Of a DNA stretch of 35,475 nucleotides, positions 1 to 7,589 are shown in pieces (positions within the stretch are counted from its first letter, which is position 1; each line of letters starts with the position of its first letter). Made by a program: the position numbers and the translations under genes. The DNA lies in the NCBI GenBank assembly GCA_934154515.1, contig CAKPGD010000008.1:1-35475 (forward strand), written 5' to 3'. The stretch is from an uncultured Clostridia bacterium. Its GTDB lineage: Bacteria > Bacillota > Clostridia > TANB77 > CAG-508. The notes under the pieces were generated by a model. It made no database searches, had not been told where the DNA came from, and saw nothing but the letters and a program-made list of their open reading frames with translations.

Positions 1-2455
1 GTCCTACATCATATAATGTTTGTATTTTATTTTTTATTTTTGGCAAATTCTTAAAGAATTCTAGTGCTTCTTCTACTGTCATATCTAAAACATCTGATAT
101 TGTTTTTTCTTTATATTTTACCTCTAAAATTTCTTTATTGTATCTTTTTCCATGACATACTTCACAAGGCACATATACATCTGGTAAAAAGTGCATTTCT
201 ATTTTTAGAATTCCATCTCCATTACAAGCTTCGCATCTTCCGCCTGCTACGTTAAAGCTAAATCTTCCTTTATCATATCCACGCATTTTTGCTTCATTTG
301 TTCCTGCAAATAAGTCACGAATATGGTCAAATACTCCCGTATATGTTGCTGGGTTAGAACGTGGTGTTCTTCCTATTGGAGATTGATCTATATTAATTAT
401 TTTGTCTATATTTTCTAATCCCTTTACTTCTTTGCATTTACCTGGTTTTTCATTTGAACCATTTAAGTCTCTTGCAATTGTTTTGTATAATATTTCATTT
501 ACAAGAGTACTCTTTCCAGAGCCTGAAACACCTGTTACGCATATAAATTGACCTAGTGGAAATTTAACATTTATATTTTTTAGATTATTTTGTGTTGCTC
601 CTTTTACTTCTATTGCTCTTCCATTTGATTTTCTTCTTGTTTTTGGTACTTTTATTTGTTTTCTTCCGCTTAAGTAATCTCCTGTAACAGAGCCTTCTAC
701 TAACTTAATTTCATCAGCTGTTCCTTGTGCCATAACTCTACCACCATGTACACCTGCACCCGGACCTATATCTATTATTTGGTCTGCTGCATACATTGTA
801 TCTTCATCATGTTCTACTACTAAGACTGAATTACCTAAATCTCTTAATTTTTTTAATGTAGCAATTAATTTATCATTATCTCTTTGATGAAGTCCTATAC
901 TTGGCTCGTCTAATATATATAGTACTCCTGTTAAACCAGAACCAATTTGAGTTGCAAGACGTATTCTTTGTGCTTCTCCTCCTGAAAGTGTTCCCGCTGC
1001 TCTTGATAGAGTTAAATATTCAAGTCCAACATCCATTAAAAATTGTAATCTTTTATTTAGTTCTTTTAATATTTGGTCTGCAATCATTGCATCCTTTTTA
1101 CTTAATTCTAATGAATTTAAATATTCTTTTATTTTGTCTACTGACATATCTGTAAGTTCATTTATATTTTTTTCTCCTACTTTTACAGATAAACTGTTTT
1201 TACTAAGTCTAGCTCCTTTGCAAGTAGGGCAATCACTATCACTCATATATAGTTCGTAAAAATCTCTCATACTTTGCGACTTAGTTTCACTATGTCTTCT
1301 TTCTAGTGTAGGTATTACACCTTCAAATGGAGCCTTATATTTTCTTGTTCCTGCAAATGAAGTATATTCGAAGTCTATTTCTTCATCTCTTGTACCATAT
1401 AAAATTTTATCTAGAAATTCACGTGGCAATTTTTTTATTGGAACATCTTTAATCTTTACTCCATAATGTTTTGCGATACTTTCGAAATACATTTTTGCCA
1501 TAGTGTCACCTTTTTTCATAGTACTTGCACCAAAAGCTTTTACTCCATCATATAAAGTTTTATTTCTGTCTGGTATTATTAAATCTTCATCCATTTTCAT
1601 TAAATATCCTATACCACTACAAGTAGGACATGCTCCAAATGGATTGTTAAATGAGAACATTCTTGGAGATAATTCTCCAATACTTATTCCACAATCTGGA
1701 CATGCATAATTTCCACTAAATAAGACCTCTTTATCGTTTGTAACATCTTGTACCATAGCTAAATTATTTGCATATTTAAAAGCAATTTCAATATCTTCTG
1801 TAAGTCTTGCTCTTATGTCTTCTTTAACAACTAATCTATCTATTACAAGTTCTATAACATGTCTTTTCTTTTTATCTATATCTATGTCATCTGAAAGTTC
1901 TACCATTTCACCATCTATTCTAGCACGTACAAAACCTTCTTTTTGATATCCTTCTAATTGTTTAACAAATTCTCCTTTTCTATCTCTTACAACTGGAGAA
2001 AGTACTTGAATTTTTGTTCCTTCCTTCCAACTCATAATAGTGTCAACTACTTGGTCTACTGTTTGTTTTTCTATTTTTTTGCCACAATTTGGACAATATG
2101 GCACACCAATTCTTGCATATAAAAGACGAATATAATCGTATATTTCTGTAACTGTTCCAACTGTTGAACGAGGATTTTTAGATGTAGTTTTTTGGTCTAT
2201 TGAAATTGCAGGTGAAAGTCCATCTATTGATTCAACTTCTGGCTTTTCCATTAACCCTAAGAATTGCCTTGCATAGCTAGATAAGCTTTCAACATATCTT
2301 CTTTGACCTTCTGCATATAAAGTGTCAAATGCCAAAGATGATTTTCCAGAACCCGAAAGTCCTGTTATAACAACCAATTTGTCTCTTGGTATTTCTAAGT
2401 TTATATCTTTTAAATTGTGTACTTTTGCTCCTTTTATTACTATTTTATCATTCAT
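1..2455 (-). CDS. uvrA: UvrA, excinuclease ABC subunit A (3' end outside window)
   Basis: DNA damage sensor of nucleotide excision repair: an ABC-type ATPase dimer that loads UvrB on lesions. About 818 residues are visible and the frame is open to the window edge; the family is about 940, so the last part is missing. The protein opens MNDKIVIKGAKVHNLKDINL, has a Walker A GLSGSGKSS near residues 32-40 and a second one (GVSGSGKST) coded near 520. It carries the typical DGLSPAISIDQ stretch, an ABC signature region (GEAQRIRLATQIGSGLTG) with ILDEPSIGLHQRD, and the Cys4 zinc finger CEAC...CEVC near the left edge. The ATG is preceded by AGGGGGC at good spacing. It is transcribed alone, away from uvrB, from a promoter at 2538-2566. 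Confidence 0.97.
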   Translation of the reverse strand, partial: MNDKIVIKGAKVHNLKDINLEIPRDKLVVITGLSGSGKSSLAFDTLYAEGQRRYVESLSSYARQFLGLMEKPEVESIDGLSPAISIDQKTTSKNPRSTVGTVTEIYDYIRLLYARIGVPYCPNCGKKIEKQTVDQVVDTIMSWKEGTKIQVLSPVVRDRKGEFVKQLEGYQKEGFVRARIDGEMVELSDDIDIDKKKRHVIELVIDRLVVKEDIRARLTEDIEIAFKYANNLAMVQDVTNDKEVLFSGNYACPDCGISIGELSPRMFSFNNPFGACPTCSGIGYLMKMDEDLIIPDRNKTLYDGVKAFGASTMKKGDTMAKMYFESIAKHYGVKIKDVPIKKLPREFLDKILYGTRDEEIDFEYTSFAGTRKYKAPFEGVIPTLERRHSETKSQSMRDFYELYMSDSDCPTCKGARLSKNSLSVKVGEKNINELTDMSVDKIKEYLNSLELSKKDAMIADQILKELNKRLQFLMDVGLEYLTLSRAAGTLSGGEAQRIRLATQIGSGLTGVLYILDEPSIGLHQRDNDKLIATLKKLRDLGNSVLVVEHDEDTMYAADQIIDIGPGAGVHGGRVMAQGTADEIKLVEGSVTGDYLSGRKQIKVPKTRRKSNGRAIEVKGATQNNLKNINVKFPLGQFICVTGVSGSGKSTLVNEILYKTIARDLNGSNEKPGKCKEVKGLENIDKIINIDQSPIGRTPRSNPATYTGVFDHIRDLFAGTNEAKMRGYDKGRFSFNVAGGRCEACNGDGILKIEMHFLPDVYVPCEVCHGKRYNKEILEVKYKEKTISDVLDMTVEEALEFFKNLPKIKNKIQTLYDVG

Positions 2456-2537
2456 TTTTTAGCCCCCTATAAATAAACATATAATTAGTATGTCCTTTCA
2501 AAATTTATTTATATACTTTATGTTTTAAATCTTTATC

Positions 2538-2566
2538 ATTATACTATATTTATTTTATAAAAACAA
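2538..2566 (-). promoter_or_regulatory. Candidate sigma-A promoter of uvrA
   Basis: Minus strand: -35 TTGTTT (2561-2566), exactly 17 bases, -10 TATAAT (2538-2543). This leaves a leader of about 75 bases before the uvrA ATG. I saw no clear LexA-type GAAC-N4-GTTC operator next to it. Confidence 0.6.
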
Positions 2567-2595
2567 GAGTTTGTTATAAAATAATAAAATATTAG

Positions 2596-2624
2596 TTTAC
2601 ATATTGGTTATTTTATGATATACT
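2596..2624 (+). promoter_or_regulatory. Sigma-A promoter of first small gene
   Basis: -35 TTTACA (2596-2601), 17-base spacer, -10 TATACT (2619-2624). About three quarters of its positions, including the first ten, are the same as in the promoter at 3094-3122. Confidence 0.7.
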
Positions 2625-2698
2625 TTATGCATAAATTTGTTAAAAGTAGTATAATTTTGTTTAATTTGTACTGATATTCTATAAAAGGAGGACAACTT

Positions 2699-2998
2699 AT
2701 GATGAGCATTGCAACTGTAGAAGAAAAATTGGAATCTGAAGCTAATTTTGGTTTATTTACAGCCTATTTAAAAATTGGTAAAATTAAAGCTAATGAGCTT
2801 AGGCAAAATGGCCTTGAAGTCACAGATTTAAAAGAGTTCAACTATTTTCCGAGAGTTCACCGGATTTCTTGGAAAGAAGCCAGAGTTGAGTGCAAAGATG
2901 TGAAATCTTTAGATGAAAATGATTCAAAATATTCTTTTGCACAAAAGTTATGGATTCTCTCTATGAAGAATCAACCTTCGGCACCTTGGATTTTCTAA
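2699..2998 (+). CDS. Unrecognised small protein, 99 aa
   Basis: I do not recognise this protein. It has no signal peptide or membrane segment. It is mixed-charge and looks soluble, with an N-terminal helical stretch (SIATVEEKLESEANFGLFTA), a central Lys/Glu-rich part and an aromatic C-terminus ending PSAPWIF. It is very likely real: a perfect AAAGGAGG (2684-2691) stands 7 bases before the first of two adjacent ATGs, a good promoter lies upstream and a strong terminator follows at once. Codons such as CCG, CGG and CTC are unusual next to the neighbouring housekeeping genes. It stands alone on the plus strand between minus-strand uvrA and cysE, just before a second small gene of the same layout. 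Confidence 0.75.
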   Translation: MMSIATVEEKLESEANFGLFTAYLKIGKIKANELRQNGLEVTDLKEFNYFPRVHRISWKEARVECKDVKSLDENDSKYSFAQKLWILSMKNQPSAPWIF

Positions 2999-3004
2999 TT
3001 AACT

Positions 3005-3053
3005 AATAAAGAAGTATTAAATCTCAGTGTTTAATATTTCTTTATTGTTTTTA
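3005..3053 (+). terminator. Intrinsic terminator after first small gene
   Basis: A 17-bp stem (arms 3005-3021 and 3030-3046, one G-T pair, 8-base loop) starts seven bases after the stop codon and is followed by GTTTTTAT. Confidence 0.85.
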
Positions 3054-3093
3054 TATTGAAATTTTTACGCTTTAAAAAAAATATTTTTTAAAG

Positions 3094-3122
3094 TTTACAT
3101 ATTCTTAACTTTATGTTATAAT
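3094..3122 (+). promoter_or_regulatory. Sigma-A promoter of second small gene
   Basis: -35 TTTACA (3094-3099), 17-base spacer, -10 TATAAT (3117-3122). It repeats the TTTACATATT start and much of the spacer of the promoter at 2596-2624. Confidence 0.75.
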
Positions 3123-3166
3123 GTTTGAATAACAATTTTATAAAACTACTTAAAGGAGGTTTTTCT

Positions 3167-3373
3167 ATGCATTACATTACAAGAGGTCAGTACATCCACA
3201 AAAAGTTAGAAGAATTTCTAAGTTCCTCGGCTCCTTTTTTCACTATTGATTTGTATAGTAGTGAAATAAGAAAGATCACTCGGGATTACACTTCCTTAGT
3301 GATTCAAAAAGGTCCTAGGACTTTGGCATCTTCAGATGACAAACGTTTCTCTTGCGTTGTTAGCAAGAAGTAA
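3167..3373 (+). CDS. Unrecognised small protein, 68 aa
   Basis: I do not recognise this protein. The start is the ATG at 3167, 7 bases after a perfect AAAGGAGG (3152-3159); an upstream in-frame TTG at 3125 lies at the -10 box and is not credible. The product begins MHYITRGQYIHKKLEEFLSS and is basic, with the stretch SEIRKITRDYTSLVIQKGPR and an end of VVSKK. No signal peptide or membrane segment is visible. It has its own promoter and terminator, so it is a one-gene unit. Codon and base use is richer in G and C than in neighbouring genes. No clear alignment to the 99-aa neighbour is visible by eye, although promoter, Shine-Dalgarno and terminator layout match. Confidence 0.72.
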   Translation: MHYITRGQYIHKKLEEFLSSSAPFFTIDLYSSEIRKITRDYTSLVIQKGPRTLASSDDKRFSCVVSKK

Positions 3374-3404
3374 CATTTTCTCTTTATAGAGAGAAAGTAG
3401 TTTT

Positions 3405-3434
3405 AAGCCTATCGTTTTTTGATAGGCTTTTTTT
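3405..3434 (+). terminator. Intrinsic terminator after second small gene
   Basis: Arms AAGCCTATC (3405-3413) and GATAGGCTT (3421-3429) with a 7-base loop, then a T run from 3430. It lies in the convergent gap with cysE and fits plus-strand transcription better than minus. Confidence 0.85.
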
Positions 3435-3439
3435 ATTTT

Positions 3440-3962
3440 TTATATTCTTTTTACTACTCTTCCTGGCATTCCAACAACTGTTACATTGTTTTCTACATTT
3501 TTTAGAATTACCGCATTTGCTCCTATTTTTACATTGTTTCCTATTTTTATTGGACCGTAATACTTTTGCTCCACAACCAACCATTACATTATTTCCTAAA
3601 TCAGGATGTCTTTTATATTTATCTTTTCCTGTTCCGCCTAAAGTAACATTATGGTAAATCGTACAATCATTTCCTATTGTTGTAGTTTCTCCTATTACAA
3701 TCCCCATACCATGATCTATAAATAGTCTTCTTCCAATTTTTGCTCCTGGATGTATTTCTATTCCTGTAAAAAATCTTCCTATTTGCGAATTTAATCTTGC
3801 TAAAAATTTTAATTTATGTCTGTATAAAAAGTTTGATACTCTATGAAATACTAATATATGAAAACCAGGATATAGAATTATTACTTCTAATATATTCCTA
3901 GAAGCGGGGTCTTTTTTTTTTATATTTTTGGCATCTTCATACAACTCTTTAAATAACTTCAT
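3440..3962 (-). pseudogene. cysE: Serine O-acetyltransferase with one-base frameshift
   Basis: Makes O-acetylserine from serine and acetyl-CoA, the first step of cysteine synthesis. The frame is good from MKLFKELYEDAKNI through the left-handed beta-helix repeats (HPGAKIGRRLFIDHGMGIVI, YHNVTLGGTGKD) to NNVMVGCGAKVL, about residue 135. One extra base near 3557 (coding strand TTA-C-GGTCC) then throws the frame into a Lys/Asn/Ser-rich nonsense tail ending at 3384. Dropping that base restores the expected GPIKIGNNVKIGANAVILKN and VVGMPGRVVKRI, with a stop at 3440 and about 173 residues, the length of the short clostridial form. The product is either a recent pseudogene or an assembly error. It follows uvrB on the same strand behind a terminator; AGGTG precedes the ATG closely. 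Confidence 0.88.
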
Positions 3963-3983
3963 AAAATCACCTATTATATAGTA

Positions 3984-4030
3984 TGAAAAAATAAAAAGTT
4001 GGTCACTTTAATTTTCGTTTCCAACTTTCT
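3984..4030 (-). terminator. Intrinsic terminator after uvrB
   Basis: Minus strand: AAAGTTGG (4021-4028) pairs with CCAACTTT (3995-4002), followed by a T-rich run (3984-3996). The hairpin resembles those at 6819-6853 and 8124-8160. Confidence 0.7.
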
Positions 4031-4042
4031 ATTTTTATAGTA

Positions 4043-4079
4043 GCGGAACTAAATCGCCCTGACCCAAATAGTGCCGGTT
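4043..4079. repeat. 37-base GC-rich stem-loop repeat, copy 1
   Basis: Inverted match, 34 of 37 positions, to 32202-32238. Plus strand: CGGAACTA (4044-4051) and TAGTGCCG (4069-4076) form a nearly perfect 8-bp stem around a 17-base loop containing CCTGACCC. It is much richer in G and C than its surroundings, and its end overlaps the uvrB stop codon. Confidence 0.8.
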
Positions 4080-6030
4080 AATTTGGTTGTAGTTCTTTTA
4101 TTTTGTCTCTTAATTCTGCTGCTTTCTCGAATTCCATTTGTGAAGCATATTTTAACATTTCGTCTGTTAATTTATCTATTATTTCTTCTATATCCGCTTC
4201 TTTGTCAAGATGATATTCTTCTTGTGCCTCTGCAACAATACTTGCTTTTATTGTATCTCTTATAGATTTTTTTATTGTTTGTGGAACAATTCCATGGGCT
4301 CTATTATATTCTTCTTGTATTTTTCTTCTTCTGTTTGTCTCACTAATTGCCTTTTCCATACTTTCTGTAAGCTCATCTGCATACATTATTACTTTGCCTT
4401 CAGTATTTCTTGCAGCACGTCCAATTGTTTGTATTAAAGAACGTTCTGAACGTAAGAAGCCCTCTTTATCTGCATCTAGTATTGCAACTAAAGATACTTC
4501 TGGGATATCTAAACCTTCTCTTAGAAGATTTATACCAACTAAAACGTCAAACTCTCCAAGTCTTAAGTCTCTTATTATTTCCATTCTTTCTAGAGCTTTA
4601 ATGTCTGAATGCATATATCTTACTTTAATATCAATTCCTGCTAAATAGTCTGTTAGGTCTTCTGCCATTTTTTTGGTAAGTGTAGTAACTAACACTCTAT
4701 CTCCTACTTCAACTCTTTGTCTAATTTGCTCTATTAAGTCATCTATCTGATTTGCAACTGGTTTTACTTCTATCTTAGGATCTAAAAGTCCTGTAGGACG
4801 GATTATTTGTTCTACAACATTTTCTTTAGAATGCTCTTTTTCATAATCTGCAGGTGTTGCACTAACAAATATACATTGATTTATTCTTTGTTCGAATTCT
4901 TCAAATTTTAAAGGTCTATTATCAAAAGCTGATGGAAGTCTGAATCCATAATTTACTAATGATTCTTTTCTTGCTCTATCTCCATTATACATTGCTCGTA
5001 CTTGTGGTATTGTAGCATGTGATTCGTCTATTAGTAATAAAAAATCTTTTGGAAAATAATCAAATAATGTGAATGGAGGACTTCCTGGTTCTCTACCACT
5101 TATGTGTCTTGAGTAGTTTTCAATTCCTTGGCAAAATCCAGTTTCTTTCATCATTTCCATGTCAAAATTTGTTCTCTCTTCTATTCTTTGTGCTTCTATT
5201 AATTTTCCAATAGATTTGAAATAGTCTACTCTTTCTTCTTTTTCTTTTTCTATTGTTTCCAATGCTCTTTCCATTTTTTCTGAAGTTGTAACATAGTGTG
5301 AATTTGGAAATATTAAAATATGGCTTCTTGTAGCCTGAGCTTTACCAGTAAGAGGGTTTATTTCAGAGATTTTTTCTATTTCATCTCCCCAAAATTCTAC
5401 TCTTATTGCTGTCTCACTTTCGTCTGATGGATATATTTCTACGATATCTCCCTTAGCTCTAAAAGTACCTCTTTTAAAATCTAATTCATTTCTTGTATAT
5501 TGCATATTAACTAATTTTTTAAGCACTTTGTCTCTTTCTATCTGCATTCCTGGTCTTAATGACACTGCCATATTTTCATAATCTATTGGGTCTCCTAAAC
5601 CATATATACATGAAACAGATGCTACGATTATTGTATCTTTTGTTTCAAATAAAGAAGCGGTAGCACTATGGCGAAGTTTATCTATTTCATCATTTACTGA
5701 AGAGTCTTTTTCTATATATGTATCTGACTGTGGTATATATGCTTCTGGTTGATAATAATCATAATAAGAAACAAAATACTCAACATTATTTTCTGGAAAA
5801 AATTCTTTAAATTCTGAATATAATTGTCCTGCTAGTGTTTTATTATGTGCTAAAACAAGTGTGGGCTTTTGAACTTTTTCAATTATATTTGCCATAGTAA
5901 AGGTTTTTCCCGAACCAGTAACACCTAGAAGTGTCTGGAATTTCTTGCCTTCTTCTATTCCTTTTGATAAGTATTCTATTGCTTGTGGTTGGTCACCTGT
6001 TGGCTTATATTCTGAATGTAGTTTAAACAT
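4078..6030 (-). CDS. uvrB: UvrB, excinuclease ABC subunit B
   Basis: Damage-verifying helicase-like subunit of nucleotide excision repair; it takes over lesions from UvrA and recruits UvrC. 650 residues, full family length. Walker A GVTGSGKT lies near residues 36-43, followed by LVLAHNKTLAGQLYSEFKEF and the Tyr-rich beta-hairpin region YFVSYYDYYQPEAYIP. Further on are the DEAD-type LLIDESH, the helicase motifs SATP and IGRAARN, and a C-terminal UVR domain (MEFEKAAELRDKIKELQ) ending right at the stop. Start ATG follows AAAGGAGGAAAA. It is the second gene of an operon behind the rsuA-like gene, 44 bases apart. Its stop codon overlaps the 37-base repeat. Confidence 0.98.
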   Translation of the reverse strand: MFKLHSEYKPTGDQPQAIEYLSKGIEEGKKFQTLLGVTGSGKTFTMANIIEKVQKPTLVLAHNKTLAGQLYSEFKEFFPENNVEYFVSYYDYYQPEAYIPQSDTYIEKDSSVNDEIDKLRHSATASLFETKDTIIVASVSCIYGLGDPIDYENMAVSLRPGMQIERDKVLKKLVNMQYTRNELDFKRGTFRAKGDIVEIYPSDESETAIRVEFWGDEIEKISEINPLTGKAQATRSHILIFPNSHYVTTSEKMERALETIEKEKEERVDYFKSIGKLIEAQRIEERTNFDMEMMKETGFCQGIENYSRHISGREPGSPPFTLFDYFPKDFLLLIDESHATIPQVRAMYNGDRARKESLVNYGFRLPSAFDNRPLKFEEFEQRINQCIFVSATPADYEKEHSKENVVEQIIRPTGLLDPKIEVKPVANQIDDLIEQIRQRVEVGDRVLVTTLTKKMAEDLTDYLAGIDIKVRYMHSDIKALERMEIIRDLRLGEFDVLVGINLLREGLDIPEVSLVAILDADKEGFLRSERSLIQTIGRAARNTEGKVIMYADELTESMEKAISETNRRRKIQEEYNRAHGIVPQTIKKSIRDTIKASIVAEAQEEYHLDKEADIEEIIDKLTDEMLKYASQMEFEKAAELRDKIKELQPN

Positions 6031-6044
6031 TTTTCCTCCTTTTC

Positions 6045-6076
6045 AAAGGACATTAGAGCTATGCATTTTGTCCTTT
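6045..6076 (-). other. Intercistronic hairpin between rsuA-like gene and uvrB
   Basis: AAAGGACA (6045-6052) and TGTCCTTT (6069-6076) form a perfect 8-bp stem that overlaps the upstream stop codon. No T run follows; the uvrB Shine-Dalgarno comes next. It may stabilise or process the transcript, but this is only a guess. Confidence 0.45.
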
Positions 6077-6779
6077 ACGCTATTTCAAAAGTCTTCTTTA
6101 ATTCTTCTTCTGTTAGTTCTCTGCATTTTCCTTGTTTTAAATCTTCTGGTAATTTTAAATTGCCCATTGATATACGATTTAACTTTATAACCTTTGCTTT
6201 ACAACATCCAAACATACGCTTAATTTGATGATATCTACCTTCTGTTAATTCAACTATTGCTGTATTTTCTCCTGTTATGATAAGTTTGCTTGTTTTGCAT
6301 TCTCCATCGTTTAATTTTATTCCATTTGCAAATTTTTCTACCATTTCTTCTGTAACTGGTATATCTATTTCAACTTCATAGCATTTTTTTACATGCTTTT
6401 TAGGTGCTAGTATATTGTGTGCAAATTTTCCGTCATTTGTTAATATCATTAAACCTGTTGTGTCTTTGTCTAGTCTACCAGCTGGAAATAAGCCTCTATT
6501 TTGATATTCTTCTGGAACTAATTCTAAAACTGTTTTGTCATTTTTATCTTCTGTTGCAGAAACATATCCTTGTGGTTTATTTAATATTAAATATATGTAT
6601 TTTTTTATTTCTAGCTCTTTTCCATCTATTTTTATTATTGCACTTTTTTCATCTATCTTCATGTCTGAATTTTTGGCAACAATTCCGTCTATTTCAACTT
6701 TTTTAGCTTGTACTAACTTTTTTACTTCTTTTCTTGAATATTTTCCTTGTGATGCAATTATTTTATCTAGTCTTTCCAT
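6075..6779 (-). CDS. RsuA/RluB-family 16S/23S rRNA pseudouridine synthase
   Basis: Converts a specific uridine in ribosomal RNA to pseudouridine. 234 residues, normal for RsuA. The N-terminal S4 RNA-binding domain (MERLDKIIASQGKYSRKEVK) is followed by the catalytic core: LILNKPQGYVSATEDK, GLFPAGRLDKDTTGLMILTN with the catalytic Asp near residue 104, and EGRYHQIKRMFGCCKAKV near the end. The spacing and the RYHQIKRMF motif point to the RsuA/RluB branch rather than RluA. Which rRNA site it modifies cannot be told from sequence alone. Start follows AGGTGA. It leads the operon with uvrB; its promoter lies at 6874-6902. Confidence 0.93.
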   Translation of the reverse strand: MERLDKIIASQGKYSRKEVKKLVQAKKVEIDGIVAKNSDMKIDEKSAIIKIDGKELEIKKYIYLILNKPQGYVSATEDKNDKTVLELVPEEYQNRGLFPAGRLDKDTTGLMILTNDGKFAHNILAPKKHVKKCYEVEIDIPVTEEMVEKFANGIKLNDGECKTSKLIITGENTAIVELTEGRYHQIKRMFGCCKAKVIKLNRISMGNLKLPEDLKQGKCRELTEEELKKTFEIA

Positions 6780-6818
6780 TTTATTTCACCTTTATTTTTT
6801 ATTTTTTCATTTTTATAT

Positions 6819-6853
6819 AAAAAAGTTAAAATGCCTTATATTCTAACTTTTTT
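6819..6853 (-). other. Hairpin in leader of rsuA-like operon
   Basis: AAAAAAGTTA (6819-6828) and TAACTTTTTT (6844-6853) form a 10-bp, almost pure A-T stem in the roughly 90-base leader between the promoter at 6874-6902 and the start at 6779. It could act as a weak attenuator or be a leftover terminator. It belongs to the hairpin family also seen at 3984-4030 and 8124-8160. Confidence 0.4.
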
Positions 6854-6873
6854 CTATTTTTTAATGCATATAT

Positions 6874-6902
6874 ATTATATATTTAAATTCAAAAATTGGC
6901 AA
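6874..6902 (-). promoter_or_regulatory. Promoter of rsuA-like/uvrB operon
   Basis: Minus strand: -35 TTGCCA (6897-6902), 17 bases, -10 TATAAT (6874-6879). Its -35 box lies only 9 bases from the -35 box of the divergent promoter at 6912-6940. Confidence 0.65.
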
Positions 6903-6911
6903 TATCTTTGC

Positions 6912-6940
6912 TTGACTTTTACTTTTCTATTGTGTATTAT
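6912..6940 (+). promoter_or_regulatory. Promoter of small exported protein gene
   Basis: -35 TTGACT (6912-6917), 17-base spacer, -10 TATTAT (6935-6940), diverging from the rsuA-like promoter. Confidence 0.65.
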
Positions 6941-6989
6941 ATATATCATACAAGTGATAAATCTTTTTAGGAAAGAAGGAATTTTAATT

Positions 6990-7340
6990 ATGACAAAAAA
7001 AATAAAAATCGTTTTTTTAATATTATTTATTTTATTATTTATTAGCAGCTTTTCATATGCTACTAATATTAATATGAATTCTACAATAGATGATAGTATT
7101 GTATCACGAGAAAACACTATGACTTCTGGTAGTAATATAAGTACTAATACTTTAAGATCAAATTTTAGTGCAGCTAGCACTCCAGAAATTTCAGATGCTG
7201 CTACAACAATTAGTAGTGTAAACCAAAATTCTTCTGATGATGGCTTAGGACTTACAAATATTCTAAATATCTTATTAATTGTTGTTGGAGTTGTTATTAT
7301 ACTTCTTGCAATTGCAATTTTAATTAGATTATTTTCATAA
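6990..7340 (+). CDS. Small exported, C-terminally anchored protein, 116 aa
   Basis: I cannot assign a function. The start MTKKIKIVF at 6990 is chosen because AAGAAGGA precedes it by 9 bases and a promoter lies upstream; the open frame runs further up to 6831 but crosses that promoter. Residues 1-25 form a typical signal peptide (basic start, LILFILLFI core, SSFSYA end). A Ser/Thr/Asn-rich linker of about 60 residues follows. A C-terminal membrane helix (NILLIVVGVVIILLAIAILI) is followed by RLFS. The mature linker would sit outside the cell with a single C-terminal anchor. The next gene has the same plan with different sequence. It has its own promoter and terminator. Confidence 0.75.
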   Translation: MTKKIKIVFLILFILLFISSFSYATNINMNSTIDDSIVSRENTMTSGSNISTNTLRSNFSAASTPEISDAATTISSVNQNSSDDGLGLTNILNILLIVVGVVIILLAIAILIRLFS

Positions 7341-7359
7341 TTTTTATAAATATATTCTT

Positions 7360-7400
7360 AAATGCTTTGAAAACAAATTTCAGAGCATTTTTATTTTTTA
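7360..7400 (+). terminator. Intrinsic terminator after first exported-protein gene
   Basis: AAATGCTTTGAAA (7360-7372) pairs with TTTCAGAGCATTT (7378-7390), 13 bp with one G-T pair and a 5-base loop, then TTATTTTTTA. Confidence 0.85.
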
Positions 7401-7408
7401 ATTAAATA

Positions 7409-7552
7409 TTACAAATTGTAAAGTATTAAATGATTTTTGTGTTATTTTGTTTTTCTACAACAATACTTATAATATTATTTTTGGTTATTCTTTAATATTT
7501 ATAATATTATCTCTAATTATTCTTTTTTTATAATTGTAATTTAATTGTAATT
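7409..7552. repeat. Palindrome and direct repeats upstream of second exported-protein gene
   Basis: The 297-base gap 7341-7637 holds, after the terminator, a 13-base palindrome TTACAAATTGTAA (7409-7421); a 27-base direct repeat at 7467-7493 and 7499-7525 (23 of 27 positions equal, period 32); and two exact tandem copies of TAATTGTAATT (7531-7541, 7542-7552), spaced one helical turn. The palindrome and the 11-base repeat share an ATTGTAA core. It could be an operator cluster, or just AT-rich slippage. Confidence 0.5.
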
Positions 7553-7559
7553 ATTTGGT

Positions 7560-7589
7560 CGAATATTTTGTTCATAATTTTAGATACTA
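7560..7589 (+). promoter_or_regulatory. Possible forespore-type (sigma-G/F-like) promoter
   Basis: CGAATA (7560-7565), 17 bases, GATACTA (7583-7589). It differs at one base in each box from the sigma-G consensus TGAATA / CATACTA known from Bacillus. No good sigma-A promoter is visible between the repeats and the gene at 7638. In AT-rich DNA a chance match is quite possible. Confidence 0.35.

Noticed and set aside
64..1709. Open plus-strand frames across uvrA (e.g. 64-255, 901-1155, 1503-1709)
   Set aside because: They lie antisense to the well-supported uvrA, have Leu/Phe/Ile-rich nonsense composition and no ribosome binding sites.
2456..2698. LexA (SOS) box ahead of uvrA
   Set aside because: No convincing GAAC-N4-GTTC motif is seen near the promoter, so SOS control is not claimed.
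3384..3440. C-terminal tail of the frameshifted cysE frame
   Set aside because: The Lys/Asn/Ser/Cys-rich tail is out-of-frame translation; the true end is at 3440 in the repaired frame.
6831..6989. N-terminal extension of the 116-aa exported protein
   Set aside because: It crosses the promoter at 6912-6940; the start at 6990 has a ribosome binding site and begins a clean signal peptide.
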